In this document: piece after piece, positions 25,001 through 33,300 of the stretch
How positions within the stretch are numbered: position 1 is the first letter of the stretch
Layout of the letters: every line of letters begins with the position of its first letter
From: Campylorhamphus procurvoides
Taxonomy: Eukaryota > Chordata > Aves > Passeriformes > Dendrocolaptidae
DNA length: 64,000 bases
NCBI GenBank assembly: GCA_013396655.1
Contig: WBMV01000462.1
Span: 1,141,594-1,205,593 of the forward strand
Direction of reading: 5' to 3'
Position numbers and translations under genes: made by a program
Notes under the pieces: generated by a model
Databases searched by the model: none
Told to the model about the DNA's origin: nothing
What the model saw: only the letters and a program-made list of their open reading frames with translations

Positions 25001-27819
25001 TGTTTCATAAAGATAACAGGAGGATGCAGGCAAGCTCGCTGGGTGAGAAGCTGGGGGAACACAGGCAGGGCAGTCCCAGCATGGTCTGTTCCCCTGGGAG
25101 TGCAGGCAGGCTCCAGCTCTGAGGATGAGGCTTCCCTGGAGAAACACCAAGTCCCCTGTGCTGATCTGCTCATTCCTCTTTGGAGCTTCACCCCTTCAGC
25201 GTGGAGCTAATTTGGCAGCACAGCTTTGGGGCACAACCACTGCGGGGGAAAACTTGAGCATCTCCCTGAGATGAGCAGGATGTGGATTGGGGCACTGGGC
25301 TCAGCTTCTGCTGTGAGAACACCATCCCAAGCTGGGAAATCTTGGGGGACAACAGCCTTGAAGTGCCCCAGAGCAGGACAGTCCTGCTGGGGACCGGCTT
25401 TCCCATCTCGATGGATCAGCAGAGGGAGACAAAAGCTCGGCTGGAGCTGGAGCATCACATCTAACCCCAGCCAGGCTGGCTGCAACAGCCCTGCCATCAG
25501 TGGCCAGGGGATGCTGATAGCAGCCACCTACCCTACACAGGCTCCATCTCAGGGTTGTTTCTCCTCTTGCATTTACAGGTCCGTGCCATGAGGTTGTCAT
25601 TTGTGGGTGAGATGGGCTGGGAGCTGCACGTGCCCAGGGCAGACTGTGTGAAGGTTTACCGGGCAGTGATGCAGGCGGGGGCCCGGCACGGCATCACCAA
25701 CGCTGGCTACAGAGCCATCGACAGCCTCAGCATCGAGAAAGGTTCCCTGCTTTCCTTACAGCAGCTTTCCCTCCGACCAGGGGACCAGGGCAAAGAGCTT
25801 TTGCCCAGCTTCAAGGGTGGGTTAGAGGTGCAGAGGTGCTACCAAGCCCAGCGCTCTGCACTGTGATTTCTCCAATATGGTCTTCTCTCGAGGGTGCTTT
25901 GTGCAGGGTCAAGTGAATAATAGGGGTGTCCCGGAGGTAGAGGTGTTGTTCTGGTCTCCTGGTGCTGCTCATGGCAGGGATCAGCTGGGTGACCCACACT
26001 TGCTCTCTGCAGGGTACAGGCACTGGCACGCAGACCTGCGCCCCGATGATACCCCGCTAGAAGCAGGCTTAGCCTTCACCTGCAAGCTCAAGTCCAGCAT
26101 CCCCTTCCTGGGTCGGGAGGCTGTGGAGGCTCAGAAAGCCAAGGGCATCTTCCGCCGCCTTGTCTGCTTCACCACGGAGGAGTGAGTACCAGGACCAGCA
26201 CCTTCCCCCTCCCCACCCACCCCCATGTGCACACACACACACACACGTGGAGCTCGGTTACGAGCCAACTCTGCTGTTTTCCATGCTCTAATTCCATCTC
26301 TAATTTAAACCCCACCACAAATTCCCTGTTGGGTGCTTACTGGGAGCTGGAAACGGTGTGACAGGGAGTGGGTTGATTTGTTTCACCCAGAGCAGCAGGA
26401 GATTTTGCAAATTGGGCTGGAGGGACTTCACCAAAGCCTGGGTTCAGAGCAGGGGGGTTAATGAACCTGTGGGCAATGGGAACCCTGGCACTTGGGCTGG
26501 CCTGGGGCAGAGGTGGGACCCAGTCCCCCCAAACCCCTCTGGCCTGTGGGAGACTGACATGGGGGTTTGCTGACAGCATCTCTGCCTTCCCCTTTGCAGG
26601 AAGGTGCCAATGTTTGGCCTGGAGGCGGTCTGGAGGGATGGCAAGGTGGTCGGCCACATCCGTCGGGCAGATTTTGGATTTGCCATTGACAAAACCATCG
26701 CCTACGGCTACATTCGTGACCCTGCAGGGGGCCCAGTGAGTACAGACCCTCTGGGGGTGGCTGTGCCTCCTTCCCCACAACAGGGGCTTACAGGGGGAAG
26801 ATAGACTTGTTTGGTTTGAAGCCATAGGCACAAACCCATTGCTGTGGTCTGGGGTGGGAGAAGGGGCAGCAGCTCCCTTGTGCTTCCCCTGTGGGAAACT
26901 GGAGGGTGAGGGATGTCACGGCTCAGTGGCAAGGTCAGTGTCACCTGCTGTTGCTCTGAGAGGTCCCAGCAATGCTCTCTGGCCCCAGCGCTGCCTTGGG
27001 TGTTAATTGAAACAGAGTGTTTAATTGCAATAGTGAATTAACTTATGTTACAGGGAGCAATGGCCAATAGGAGCAGAGCAGGCTCTTAATTAAGCCTGGG
27101 AGACTCCTGGACAGTCAATCAGATGCCCTCATTAAGTAGTGTGCTGTAATCAGAGGCCAGGGAACACATGTGGGGATGGAGGGTTGGGGATGACATCCCC
27201 AGGGACCCTCTGTGTGCCAACCAAGAGCACTGTGTATGCTCACAGTTTCATCCTCTTCCTTGATTTGACTTTTAGTCCAGAATCAGTGCAAGAGTCCCAA
27301 ATCAAGTGGCTTTGTGGTCCAGTTGCCCCTGGGAACCCCCTTTACTCCCCATGATGAAAGTTGCTCCCTTTCCCTTCCCTTTCCTTTCCTCTTTCCTTCC
27401 TTTCCCTTTCCCTTTCCCTGCTCCCTTTTTCCTTTCCACTCCACGAGAAAAGGAAACCTAAAAATTTCAAATACTGATTTTTTTAATTTTTTTTTAGCAG
27501 AGTGCTTTTAACATCTATTTTCCTTCTCTCCATGCATCTTCTTGGAATGGCAGAGCTGGGCTTTCTGCAGAGAGCAGATCTGTGGGGCAGGGTGGGAGCT
27601 TGCCCAGGGATGGGTGGGATGCTGGCAGGGGGATGGCGCTTCCCTGTGTCTCTTAGCACCCAAAGAGGATTTCTCCATGGTTCTGCTCTCCAGGTCTCAC
27701 TGGATTTCGTGAAGAGTGGCAGCTATGAGCTGGAGCGGATGGGAGTGACCTACCCTGCCCAGGCACACACCAAGTCCCCGTTCGACCCCGACAACAAGCG
27801 CGTGAAGGGCTTTTACTGA
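6685..27819 (+). CDS. SARDH: sarcosine dehydrogenase, mitochondrial: whole coding region, 20 exons
   Basis: The enzyme oxidatively demethylates sarcosine to glycine in the mitochondrial matrix, passes the one-carbon unit to tetrahydrofolate and electrons to ETF, and carries covalent FAD. Twenty exons join without a frame break into 2742 bases, or 913 residues; mammalian SARDH has about 918. In order the protein shows an Arg-rich, acid-free mitochondrial presequence (1-30), an FAD-binding DAO domain (about 63-425) with GGGSLG at 68-73, the flavin-linking histidine in SGTTWHTAG (His103), a short FAO middle domain (about 430-485), a GcvT folate domain (about 490-780), and a GcvT C-terminal barrel (about 785-900). 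It ends in VKGFY. Start and stop match the family. Intron 9 is GC-AG and intron 17 has a weak donor. The gene faces DBH tail to tail. Identity is known from the family and seen in the sequence; enzyme activity is inferred. Confidence 0.96.
7228..7316. other. assembly gap (run of N)
   Basis: 89 undetermined bases in SARDH intron 1, preceded by a T-rich tract (7201-7227). The gap does not touch an exon: exon 1 ends at 7000 and exon 2 starts at 7602. Confidence 0.99.
7602..7780 (+). CDS. SARDH: SARDH coding exon 2
   Basis: Residues 106-165, part of the FAD-dependent oxidoreductase domain, beginning [10 protein letters not shown] and ending [16 protein letters not shown] acceptor precedes it. 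The donor is GTAGGG and the exon ends between codons. Confidence 0.95.
8255..8434 (+). CDS. SARDH: SARDH coding exon 3
   Basis: Residues 166-225, beginning [11 protein letters not shown] and including [17 protein letters not shown] and DGTMDPAG, which are highly conserved in this family. It is phase 0 at both ends. The donor GTAGTT is weaker than average. Confidence 0.95.
8795..8918 (+). CDS. SARDH: SARDH coding exon 4
   Basis: Residues 226-266, beginning [11 protein letters not shown] and ending TPCVVNCAG. The CVVNCAG strand is the second conserved FAD-contact region of the oxidoreductase fold. It ends after one base of the glycine codon, with donor GTACAG. Confidence 0.95.
9097..9197 (+). 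CDS. SARDH: SARDH coding exon 5
   Basis: Residues 267-300, from [11 protein letters not shown] to TERIEGIQ, including [12 protein letters not shown] of the oxidoreductase domain. The donor is GTCAGT at 9198. Confidence 0.95.
9198..10568 (+). other. SARDH: SARDH intron 5
   Basis: 1.4 kb between exons 5 and 6. It has no open frame with recognisable similarity. A CR1 3' fragment occupies 10261-10456, about 110 bases before the exon 6 acceptor. A 12-base unit (AAGCTGCTTTGC) is repeated twice in tandem at about 10128-10151. Confidence 0.8.
10261..10456 (+). mobile_element. CR1 LINE 3' fragment
   Basis: It matches the well-known 3' part of avian CR1. It starts at the segment reading 'caggggagacctt', continues through 'cactggaacag' and 'gggcagtgatcacagcacc', and ends in 'gggtcccttcc' and 'ggatattccatgat'. 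It is 5'-truncated, as CR1 copies usually are, lies in the + orientation, and is inside SARDH intron 5. Confidence 0.85.
10569..10673 (+). CDS. SARDH: SARDH coding exon 6
   Basis: Residues 301-335, from [13 protein letters not shown] through [17 protein letters not shown] to IFWEE. It is phase 0 at both ends, with a TTTTTCAG acceptor and a strong GTGAGT donor. Confidence 0.96.
11113..11242 (+). CDS. SARDH: SARDH coding exon 7
   Basis: Residues 336-378 plus one base. It begins [15 protein letters not shown] and includes [16 protein letters not shown] and STVCGP of the oxidoreductase domain. The donor is GTAAGG. Confidence 0.96.
11436..11685 (-). mobile_element. CR1 LINE 3' fragment
   Basis: Read on the - strand this is a CR1 3' end. 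On the + strand it shows the diagnostic 'ggaatggtttgggt', 'ccttccactagaccaggttgctcc' and 'ggggcatccacag' segments, followed by the A/T-rich 'aatctaaatt' region. It lies in SARDH intron 7. Confidence 0.85.
13111..13197 (+). CDS. SARDH: SARDH coding exon 8
   Basis: Residues 379-407 plus one base. It reads [17 protein letters not shown] then [13 protein letters not shown]. This is the C-terminal FAD-binding segment of the oxidoreductase domain. The donor is GTAAGA at 13198, and the following intron is only 104 bases. Confidence 0.95.
13302..13392 (+). CDS. SARDH: SARDH coding exon 9, followed by a GC splice donor
   Basis: Residues 408-437 plus two bases, from [14 protein letters not shown] to KDMYGYDI. 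It ends CAG and is followed by GCAAGT, so the intron (13393-15260) starts with GC rather than GT. The reading frame and family alignment leave no alternative: the next exon supplies the G of the Arg codon and continues RFHHSL. Confidence 0.94.
15261..15402 (+). CDS. SARDH: SARDH coding exon 10
   Basis: Residues 438-485: [17 protein letters not shown], then [15 protein letters not shown] and MRKDPLHE. This is the FAO middle domain linking the flavin half to the folate half. The donor is GTGAGG. Confidence 0.95.
15403..17012 (+). other. SARDH: SARDH intron 10
   Basis: 1.6 kb. It holds an A/T-rich, TAAT-containing stretch at about 16365-16660 that stands out from the G/C-rich surroundings, and a short run of CCCAGT-like units at 16175-16200. 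I see no exon or transposon in it. Confidence 0.75.
17013..17096 (+). CDS. SARDH: SARDH coding exon 11
   Basis: Residues 486-513: [17 protein letters not shown] then [11 protein letters not shown]. It begins the GcvT folate-binding part of the protein. It is phase 0 at both ends, with donor GTAAGC. Confidence 0.94.
17541..17654 (+). CDS. SARDH: SARDH coding exon 12
   Basis: Residues 514-551: [14 protein letters not shown], then [16 protein letters not shown]. The conserved DYYGAYG motif of the folate domain is intact. It is phase 0, with donor GTGAGT. Confidence 0.95.
18204..18342 (+). CDS. SARDH: SARDH coding exon 13
   Basis: Residues 552-597 plus one base. It includes [17 protein letters not shown] then [10 protein letters not shown] and WLFSADVS. 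This is the conserved core of the GcvT domain. The acceptor is TTGTAG and the donor GTATCA. Confidence 0.95.
18907..19020 (+). CDS. SARDH: SARDH coding exon 14
   Basis: Residues 598-635 plus one base: [17 protein letters not shown], then [11 protein letters not shown] and LAPAFEG. It is part of the GcvT domain, where strand pairs such as TCMLN and SDLTV contact the folate. The donor is GTAAAA. Confidence 0.95.
19021..20426 (+). other. SARDH: SARDH intron 14
   Basis: 1.4 kb with no recognisable exon or transposon. A pyrimidine-rich region lies from about 20000 to 20310. Confidence 0.7.
20427..20574 (+). CDS. SARDH: SARDH coding exon 15
   Basis: Residues 636-684 plus two bases: [17 protein letters not shown], then [12 protein letters not shown], and [10 protein letters not shown]. 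GcvT domain. The acceptor is TTCCAG and the donor GTGAGA. Confidence 0.95.
20621..20714. repeat. degenerate GGATG-rich minisatellite
   Basis: Tandem, imperfect units built on GGATG and GGAGG (for example GGATGGAGGGAGGGATGCAGG) repeat over about 95 bases in SARDH intron 15, starting 47 bases after the exon 15 donor. Confidence 0.85.
20970..21063 (+). CDS. SARDH: SARDH coding exon 16
   Basis: Residues 685-716: [19 protein letters not shown] then [13 protein letters not shown]. The donor is GTAGGA at 21064. It precedes the largest intron of the gene (4.5 kb). Confidence 0.94.
21064..25578 (+). other. SARDH: SARDH intron 16 (largest intron)
   Basis: 4.5 kb. A CR1 fragment lies at 21093-21275. 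The rest is unique sequence that alternates between G/C-rich and A/T-rich blocks; the latter, at about 22730-22840 and 23460-23640, carry TAAT cores. The open frames here are short and none matches a protein I recognise. Confidence 0.8.
21093..21275 (-). mobile_element. CR1 LINE 3' fragment
   Basis: The + strand carries 'cacagaatcaca', 'ggtttgggttggaagggacc', 'ccttccactagaccaggttg' and 'ctgtccaacctggccttgaa', the reverse complement of the CR1 3' end. It begins 30 bases after SARDH exon 16, so it landed close to the donor. Confidence 0.88.
25579..25741 (+). CDS. SARDH: SARDH coding exon 17, with a weak donor
   Basis: Residues 717-770 plus one base: [19 protein letters not shown], then [13 protein letters not shown], and [23 protein letters not shown] is a signature of GcvT-type folate domains. 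The exon must end after AAAG to keep frame with the next exon, which makes the donor GTTCCC, a poor match beyond the GT. Confidence 0.93.
26013..26181 (+). CDS. SARDH: SARDH coding exon 18
   Basis: Residues 771-826 plus two bases: [15 protein letters not shown], then [22 protein letters not shown] and LVCFTTEE. It spans the end of the GcvT domain and the start of the GcvT C-terminal barrel. The donor is GTGAGT. Confidence 0.96.
26230..26246. repeat. CA dinucleotide microsatellite
   Basis: Eight CA units, shortly after the exon 18 donor of SARDH. Confidence 0.9.
26600..26735 (+). CDS. SARDH: SARDH coding exon 19
   Basis: Residues 827-872: [18 protein letters not shown], then [19 protein letters not shown] and DPAGGP. 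It forms the GcvT C-terminal barrel, with the conserved AYGYI turn. The donor is GTGAGT. Confidence 0.96.
27361..27437. repeat. polypyrimidine (TTTCC-type) tract
   Basis: About 77 bases made almost only of C and T on the + strand, in imperfect CCTTTCC units, in SARDH intron 19 some 260 bases before the last exon. Confidence 0.85.
27694..27819 (+). CDS. SARDH: SARDH coding exon 20 (last)
   Basis: Residues 873-913 and the TGA stop: [17 protein letters not shown], then [16 protein letters not shown] and NKRVKGFY. The SPFDPxNKRVKG ending is the family's C-terminal signature. The 3' UTR runs into the interval shared with DBH. Confidence 0.97.
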   Translation, partial: VSLDFVKSGSYELERMGVTYPAQAHTKSPFDPDNKRVKGFY

Positions 27820-28212
27820 GCAGGTGCTGCGGGCGCTGGATGGGGAGAGGGCAGAGCCCAGTGGGAGCTACTGGAGGAATTCCCGGCCCCCACATGCCCC
27901 AGATGGCTCCAGGGGCAGCTGGAAGAGCTGGGCAACGGCCTGCAGCAAACTCATCAAGTAAATTTGGGTCAAATTAGGGGGGAGAGGAGGAGGAGATTCT
28001 AAAAAGTGCAAGGACTCAGTTGCTCTGTTTTCCAAGTGAAGCAGTGCCGCTGCAGCAATAATTCTTTTCCATGGGTTAATTGGCCTGAAAACAGTGTTTT
28101 GTCTGACTGTGTGTGAAGTGGTTTCAGTCTTTGACTTTGCTGGAAACTCTTTCCCCCAAAATGTAGTTTCACACTGCCTGGAAATGAATTTTTTTAAACT
28201 AACTCTGCTGTT

Positions 28213-28218
28213 AATACA
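28213..28218 (+). terminator. possible variant poly(A) signal for SARDH (AATACA)
   Basis: A single-base variant of AATAAA about 395 bases after the SARDH stop codon. It is the first plausible signal on this strand. A canonical hexamer is absent in the next kilobase, so this or the ATTAAA at 29136 may be used. Confidence 0.3.
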
Positions 28219-28420
28219 GCCGTAGCCTCCAAACCTGATCCCTTGCTGTGTCTGTCCTCACTCCAGTGGATGTCACCTCATCTGGCTGTGCCCTGGGGAA
28301 CCTGAGCTGGGGTGAGAGCACTTGTGGGGCTATGGAGGGGTGGGAATGGGGCACAGGGTGGGAATTCTCTGCCTGCTGCAGGGTTCTTCTCTGTTAGTAC
28401 TGTTTGTGCTTGCATGTTGT

Positions 28421-28600
28421 AGAATCATGGAATCCCAGACTGGTTTGGGTTCGAAGTGACCTTAAGGATTACCTAGTTCCAACACCCCTGACATGGGCAG
28501 GGACACCTTCCACCAGAGAGGGTTGGTCCAAGGCCTGCCCAACCTGTCCTGGGACACTTTCAGGGATGAGGCAGCACAAACTCTGGGCTGCTCCCAACAC
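28421..28600 (-). mobile_element. CR1 LINE 3' fragment
   Basis: The + strand shows 'tagaatcatggaatc', 'tggtttgggttcgaagtgacc', 'gggcagggacaccttccacc' and 'cccaacctgtcctgg', a diverged reverse complement of the CR1 3' end. It lies between the two convergent genes. Confidence 0.85.
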
Positions 28601-29521
28601 AGGCAGGACCAGCTCAGTGGTGTAAGACGGGCAGCCAGGGCACCAACACCACAGCTGCCCTTGTCCCCATCCTCTGGCAGCAGATCCCTCCTGCTCTGCT
28701 GGAGTCTTCCTGAAGGTCACCTTGGAGGTGGCTCCTTTTAGCTCCCACTGGAGACAGGGGTGCCTGCAGTGTGCTGCCAGCCCTGCAGCCACCCGTGGTG
28801 CAGAGCCAGGCTTGGAGGCATCGAGGAAGGTTTTCCATCACACGCACACAGCCCATGAACCCCCTGCTGCCAAAGGGAAGGGTCAGCAACTTCCAGCTTG
28901 TCCCCATAATTATCCCTTGCTCTGGTCCCCATGCTGGGCACAGAAAGGGCCTGATCTCTGCTGAAGCTTTCACATGCCTGAAGAAATAATCTCACTCCAT
29001 GCTTTTCCCTTTATTTCCCTTGACTAGGTTTGCTTGGTTCATACCCTCTTTAGCTGATTTCAATTCCTTAACCTCGTGCCACAAGCGCCGAGGGCAAGAG
29101 CGTGAACTCTGAAGTGCTTTGGTTTTACTGAAAACATTAAAAAACAAGATTGAGATGAATTTTTCTCTTGAATAGGAGGTGATTGCCCTCCCTCTGGCAG
29201 GCGAGGGGCAGAGGAGGGGGTGGCCACAGTCCTGTCCTGAGGGAATGACCATGCTGCCTCCCTGCCAAGCCAGGGATCCACTCTGTGCATGGAAGATCAT
29301 GTTTTGCTTTAAAAAGGTCTTTCTGATGTGCAGGGTTCTCTCCTAAGATTTCCCTTACACTCAAGGTGTCTGGGAGGGCAAGTTTTGGGGGCCACCTGCC
29401 CTGGATCCCAGGGAAGGCAGGCACCCAGCTGGGATGGACATGGACTCTCCTGCAGCAACCTCCAGGCTTTCCTTTGCTCCTCCTGAGCGGTCTCCCTTTG
29501 GAGCTCAAAAGCAAAAAGCAA

Positions 29522-29527
29522 TTTATT
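29522..29527 (-). terminator. DBH: polyadenylation signal for DBH (AATAAA on - strand)
   Basis: The first canonical hexamer downstream of the DBH stop codon, 672 bases beyond it, with ATTAAA 15-20 bases upstream (29541-29546). Use of this site would give a 3' UTR of about 0.7 kb. A second AATAAA at 29010-29015 is an alternative. Confidence 0.5.
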
Positions 29528-30198
29528 TTACATTTAGATATTTAATAGAGCAATTTTTCCAGACAGAAGATTAGTCATTCCCCTCCCTGTGCCTCCCCAC
29601 CCCATCTCTCCCCCCCTTTCTAAACCCCATCACAGAAATATAATTTTTTCCCAGCCATTGGCATCTAGTGGCATCAAAAGGAATAATCCCCAGCCATGGG
29701 GCAGCTGGGGAAGGAGCATGTTGGGAGCTGCAGTCCTTGTAGTGGGGAGGTGTCAGGTGGGTGTTCTCCTTCCCTCCATCCCTGCCAAGGTGGGAGAGCA
29801 CCTGTGGAGCCATTCTGAGCTAAACAGGACCACTGGGCAGCAGCAAGGCTTGTATGTGCTCCCACACATGTCCATGCCTCAGTTTCCTTGCAGGAAAACA
29901 AGATTCTCCCCCCGCTCCCTGGGGCCACGCTGCGTTTAGCACAATAGCAAACCTCCACTTTCTTATTCCGGGGGTGGAAAGCAGCATTACTCAGAGCCAG
30001 GATTGCTAATAACACACTAAATATAGCACTTTCCATCTCCAGAGCACTTTCTGAACTCTAGCTTGTGAGCCCTGAAGGGGCCAGGGCACCAGTTGGCATC
30101 ACTGTGTGCGCAGGATGCCAGGAGAGCGACGGGATGTTCCCCATGGATGCTCCTGCCTGGAGACATTTCCCGTCGTGATGGAAGGAACAGGCATCGTG

Positions 30199-30333
30199 TC
30201 AGTCCCTCCTGAGCTTGCCCAGGTTGAGGGGGACGGGGGCAGCAGGTTGAGACCCCGGGGGAGGTGGGCAGTGGGGGACAGGCTCCCGCAGCCTCTCAGT
30301 GATGGTGGGAAGCGGCTGCTTCTCCCACTCGCC
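30199..30333 (-). CDS. DBH: DBH coding exon 12 (last)
   Basis: Residues 576-619 and TGA. It begins GEWEKQPLPTITERL, then turns proline-rich (HCPPPPGSQPAAPVP) and ends NLGKLRRD. The start aligns with mammalian GEWNLQPLP. The tail is diverged, but Cys597, the expected disulfide partner of Cys155, is kept. Confidence 0.92.
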   Translation of the reverse strand, partial: GEWEKQPLPTITERLREPVPHCPPPPGSQPAAPVPLNLGKLRRD

Positions 30334-33300
30334 CTGCAAGAGAGTTTGGCACCATGAGACCAACTCAGGGTTTTGCATACTTGGAGACTTGTTGTTTCTC
30401 CCTATCTCTCCAGTGAGCGTTAATATTTGAAATGTTTTCAGCTAAAATCAGGATGTTTTCTTATGAGATGTTACTAATTATTCATATTACAAAAGCACCT
30501 ACACATCCCCTTAGCAGCACAGACATCTGCGGTACACTGTGTTTCACAAATCCACCACAATTAGGATGCTTCCACCCCAAAAAGTGTTACCCACCAAATC
30601 AGATGGAGACAACTCAAACTACAGAATCCCACAGGGTCACCATGCTCTGAAAAACACTCCTACCAGGTATTGTCAGGAATTTGCAGCGTTCCAGCATGGA
30701 TGTTCCTGCACAGCTGTTACGGAACAGGAGAGATGCAGCAGCCTGGATGAGGTTCCCTGTGGCAGAGCTGGGGAAGGGCTGTCACAGCCATCAGGGCTCA
30801 GGGTGACCACAGGCAGGACAAAACCTCCAGCTCCGTGCATGTGAGGAGACACCTTGTCTTGGGGATGCTCCCTGCAAAGAGCAACCTGCCAGGTCCAGGC
30901 AGTGCCAGGGGCTGAGCCCGCCGAGCAGGATCTAACTCAGATGTGACGTGGTGGTCTGGGTTAGTGGCCAGTGGAGATGTGGGCAGGGGCTGTGAGGGCA
31001 AAGGGGGGCTGAGCCTGGGCTCAGCTCTGGTTTGGTGATGCTGCACTTTGGCTGCTGGCTGTGTGCTCATGTGGAAATGTCAGCGAGAGGCTGAGCTGCA
31101 GTGTGAGCAGGAGGAGGAAGGTCTGGAGAGGAGAGGTAGAGCCGTGAGTCATCAGCAAGATGAAAGTTGAATTTATGTTTTTCAGCTGAAATTTCTTATG
31201 GGCCAGAAATGGGCCAGAGCCTGCACCAGCATCAGGAAAACCCTGGGGAAAGATGGAGTGGGATGGAGGGACCCTTCCAAAGCTCATGGGGAGTGACCAG
31301 AGAGGGGACAGCACCAGCTGGAGAAACAACTGTTTTCCTCTACCCTTCTGGCTTGGGGGAGCAGTTAAGGATGTTTAGGGTGTGCCTGCTCCAGGGCTCA
31401 GCTCCAGTCCTGAGCCCATCTGCTGCAGCATCTGCCCTGCTGATACATCCCAAACCCTGTGCCTGCTTTTCAGATAGATCAAAGCCACTTGGAGTGTCTC
31501 AGCAGTTGATGTTTTCGGTACTTTCGAGTGGAAATCTGAATATAGAGAGTCTGCTGTGAGCCCTTGCGGGTGCCAGGGACTTGGGGATGGTATGATCCCT
31601 GCTGCCGCTCACAAGTGGTACCTTGAGATTTTGCTTGATAATTAACAGCCCTCAGTTCCTTCCAGAAATCATCAGATTTGGGATCACTGAACTGCAAAAA
31701 CACGAGCTTAATTAGAAGCTGGTGCTTTTCTCCTGGCAGAAACAGTATGGAATAAATGAGATGTCTCAAAGTCAGGCTCGCTTTGAAACACCAGCAGAGC
31801 AGAGAGGCAGCTCAGCTCATTCACCCTCACTGCAGTGCTCATGACCCACCTTGTGCCAACATTGGCTCTGCTCCTCTCAAGTTCCTTCCCAGAAGCCCCC
31901 CAGACCTCTCTGAAATCAAGAGAGTTGTCTGAGCTGTAATTAAGAGGTTTGATTCAGAATTCTCCTGCTGCACAAAATTTCTACACTTCTGCCCCTGCAG
32001 CAGAGCTCTGCATGGCTAAAAGGTGCTGGGCCTCCAGTTCCAGGAAATGGGAAAGGTTTCTGCCCACTCCAGAGCGGACTTTGCTGAAGGGACCATACTG
32101 GGGCAGAAAACTGATGGTCATCCCTGCAGCCAGCTGGGCATCCTCCTGCACTGCAGTGGGTAGCACTGAATCCAGGAATAGGCTATCATCTAAGTTTATT
32201 ACACTGATAAATGGCACTGGGAGCTGATGCCATCAGTGGTTTTAAATCTTCGTCACCATCATCATTATGTCCCTCATCACTGGGCCTGTTTTTTTCCTTT
32301 AAAGATCTCGCAATCCTTTATCCTTCACATTTTGCTGGATCACCACATTCAGAGGCTGCACAGATGCTGTGCGTAATGAACTCACTCTGCTGGGACCTGA
32401 TGTCATTTGCCAAAATCCTAAAAACCACCTCACGTTTCTCCTTGGAGCTGGAGCTGGCCCTGTTGTAATGCTCAGCAAAAGCAGCCTCCAAATCACTTTA
32501 TGCAAATGCATCTCCTAACTGAACCTGGCCAGGGAACATCCATGGTGGGCTCTGGACAGTTGTCTAAGCACCAGGGCTGGGCTCAGTGTCCTGCTGATGC
32601 CAGGGCTCTCCTGGCAGCTCCAGCTCCCTGCCTTGAGCCCACTGGGTTTGGATGTGTCCTGAGCCCCACACACCTGACCCCTGTGCTTGGCACAGACCAT
32701 GCCAGAGCTCTGCCAAGTTGCTTTTTACCTACAGCTGAGAATGAAGCTGCACATACCGGGAACCGGACGGCCGAGGATTTGTTGCAGTGCATGGAGATCG
32801 GAGCAAAGGCGTAGAGGGATTTGAGCACATCTCTGTTGAACGAGTTCCAGGGGATGGAGAAAAACTGCTGTGGGACAGAGACCTGCGGGCACATGCAGAC
32901 CTCCTCGTCGTTAAACCTGGGGCAGGAGAAATGCCACACTGAAACAACAGCACAGCACTGTTCCCTTTCAGACCTGGATGTGACTAATTCCTCCCTGCCT
33001 AAAGCTTGACCTGGAATGGCTCTGAGGTCAGCGCTGGGCACAGGGAGAGCCTAGAGCAGCCAGAACCTTCAGGGGAGGATTTAGGGCCAGCTGACTGCCT
33101 GTGGGTAGGGCACCCTGTGCAAGGTCAGCATCCTCCCCTCTCATCCTGGATGGATGGGCTGTAGCTTCTCTGGCATGGCTGCTTGGTGCCTGCCTTGGGT
33201 TATGAGGAGTATTTCACACCAGACAATCATCCAAAAAACCCTGGGTTTGGCTTTTTTCCAGTGTTACCATCAAAGTGGTCCCTCTCTCCACCATGCAGGG

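Larger units (their letters stand above)
27820..30198. other. convergent 3' interval between SARDH and DBH
   Basis: 2.4 kb holding the 3' UTRs of both genes. On the + strand no AATAAA follows SARDH; AATACA lies at 28213-28218 and ATTAAA at 29136-29141. On the - strand DBH has ATTAAA at 29541-29546, AATAAA at 29522-29527, and another AATAAA at 29010-29015. A reversed CR1 fragment sits at 28421-28600. No other gene is visible. Confidence 0.7.

Noticed and set aside
31949..32511. extra exon of DBH in intron 11
   Set aside because: The reconstructed protein is already complete and of family length. The open frames here match nothing in DBH.
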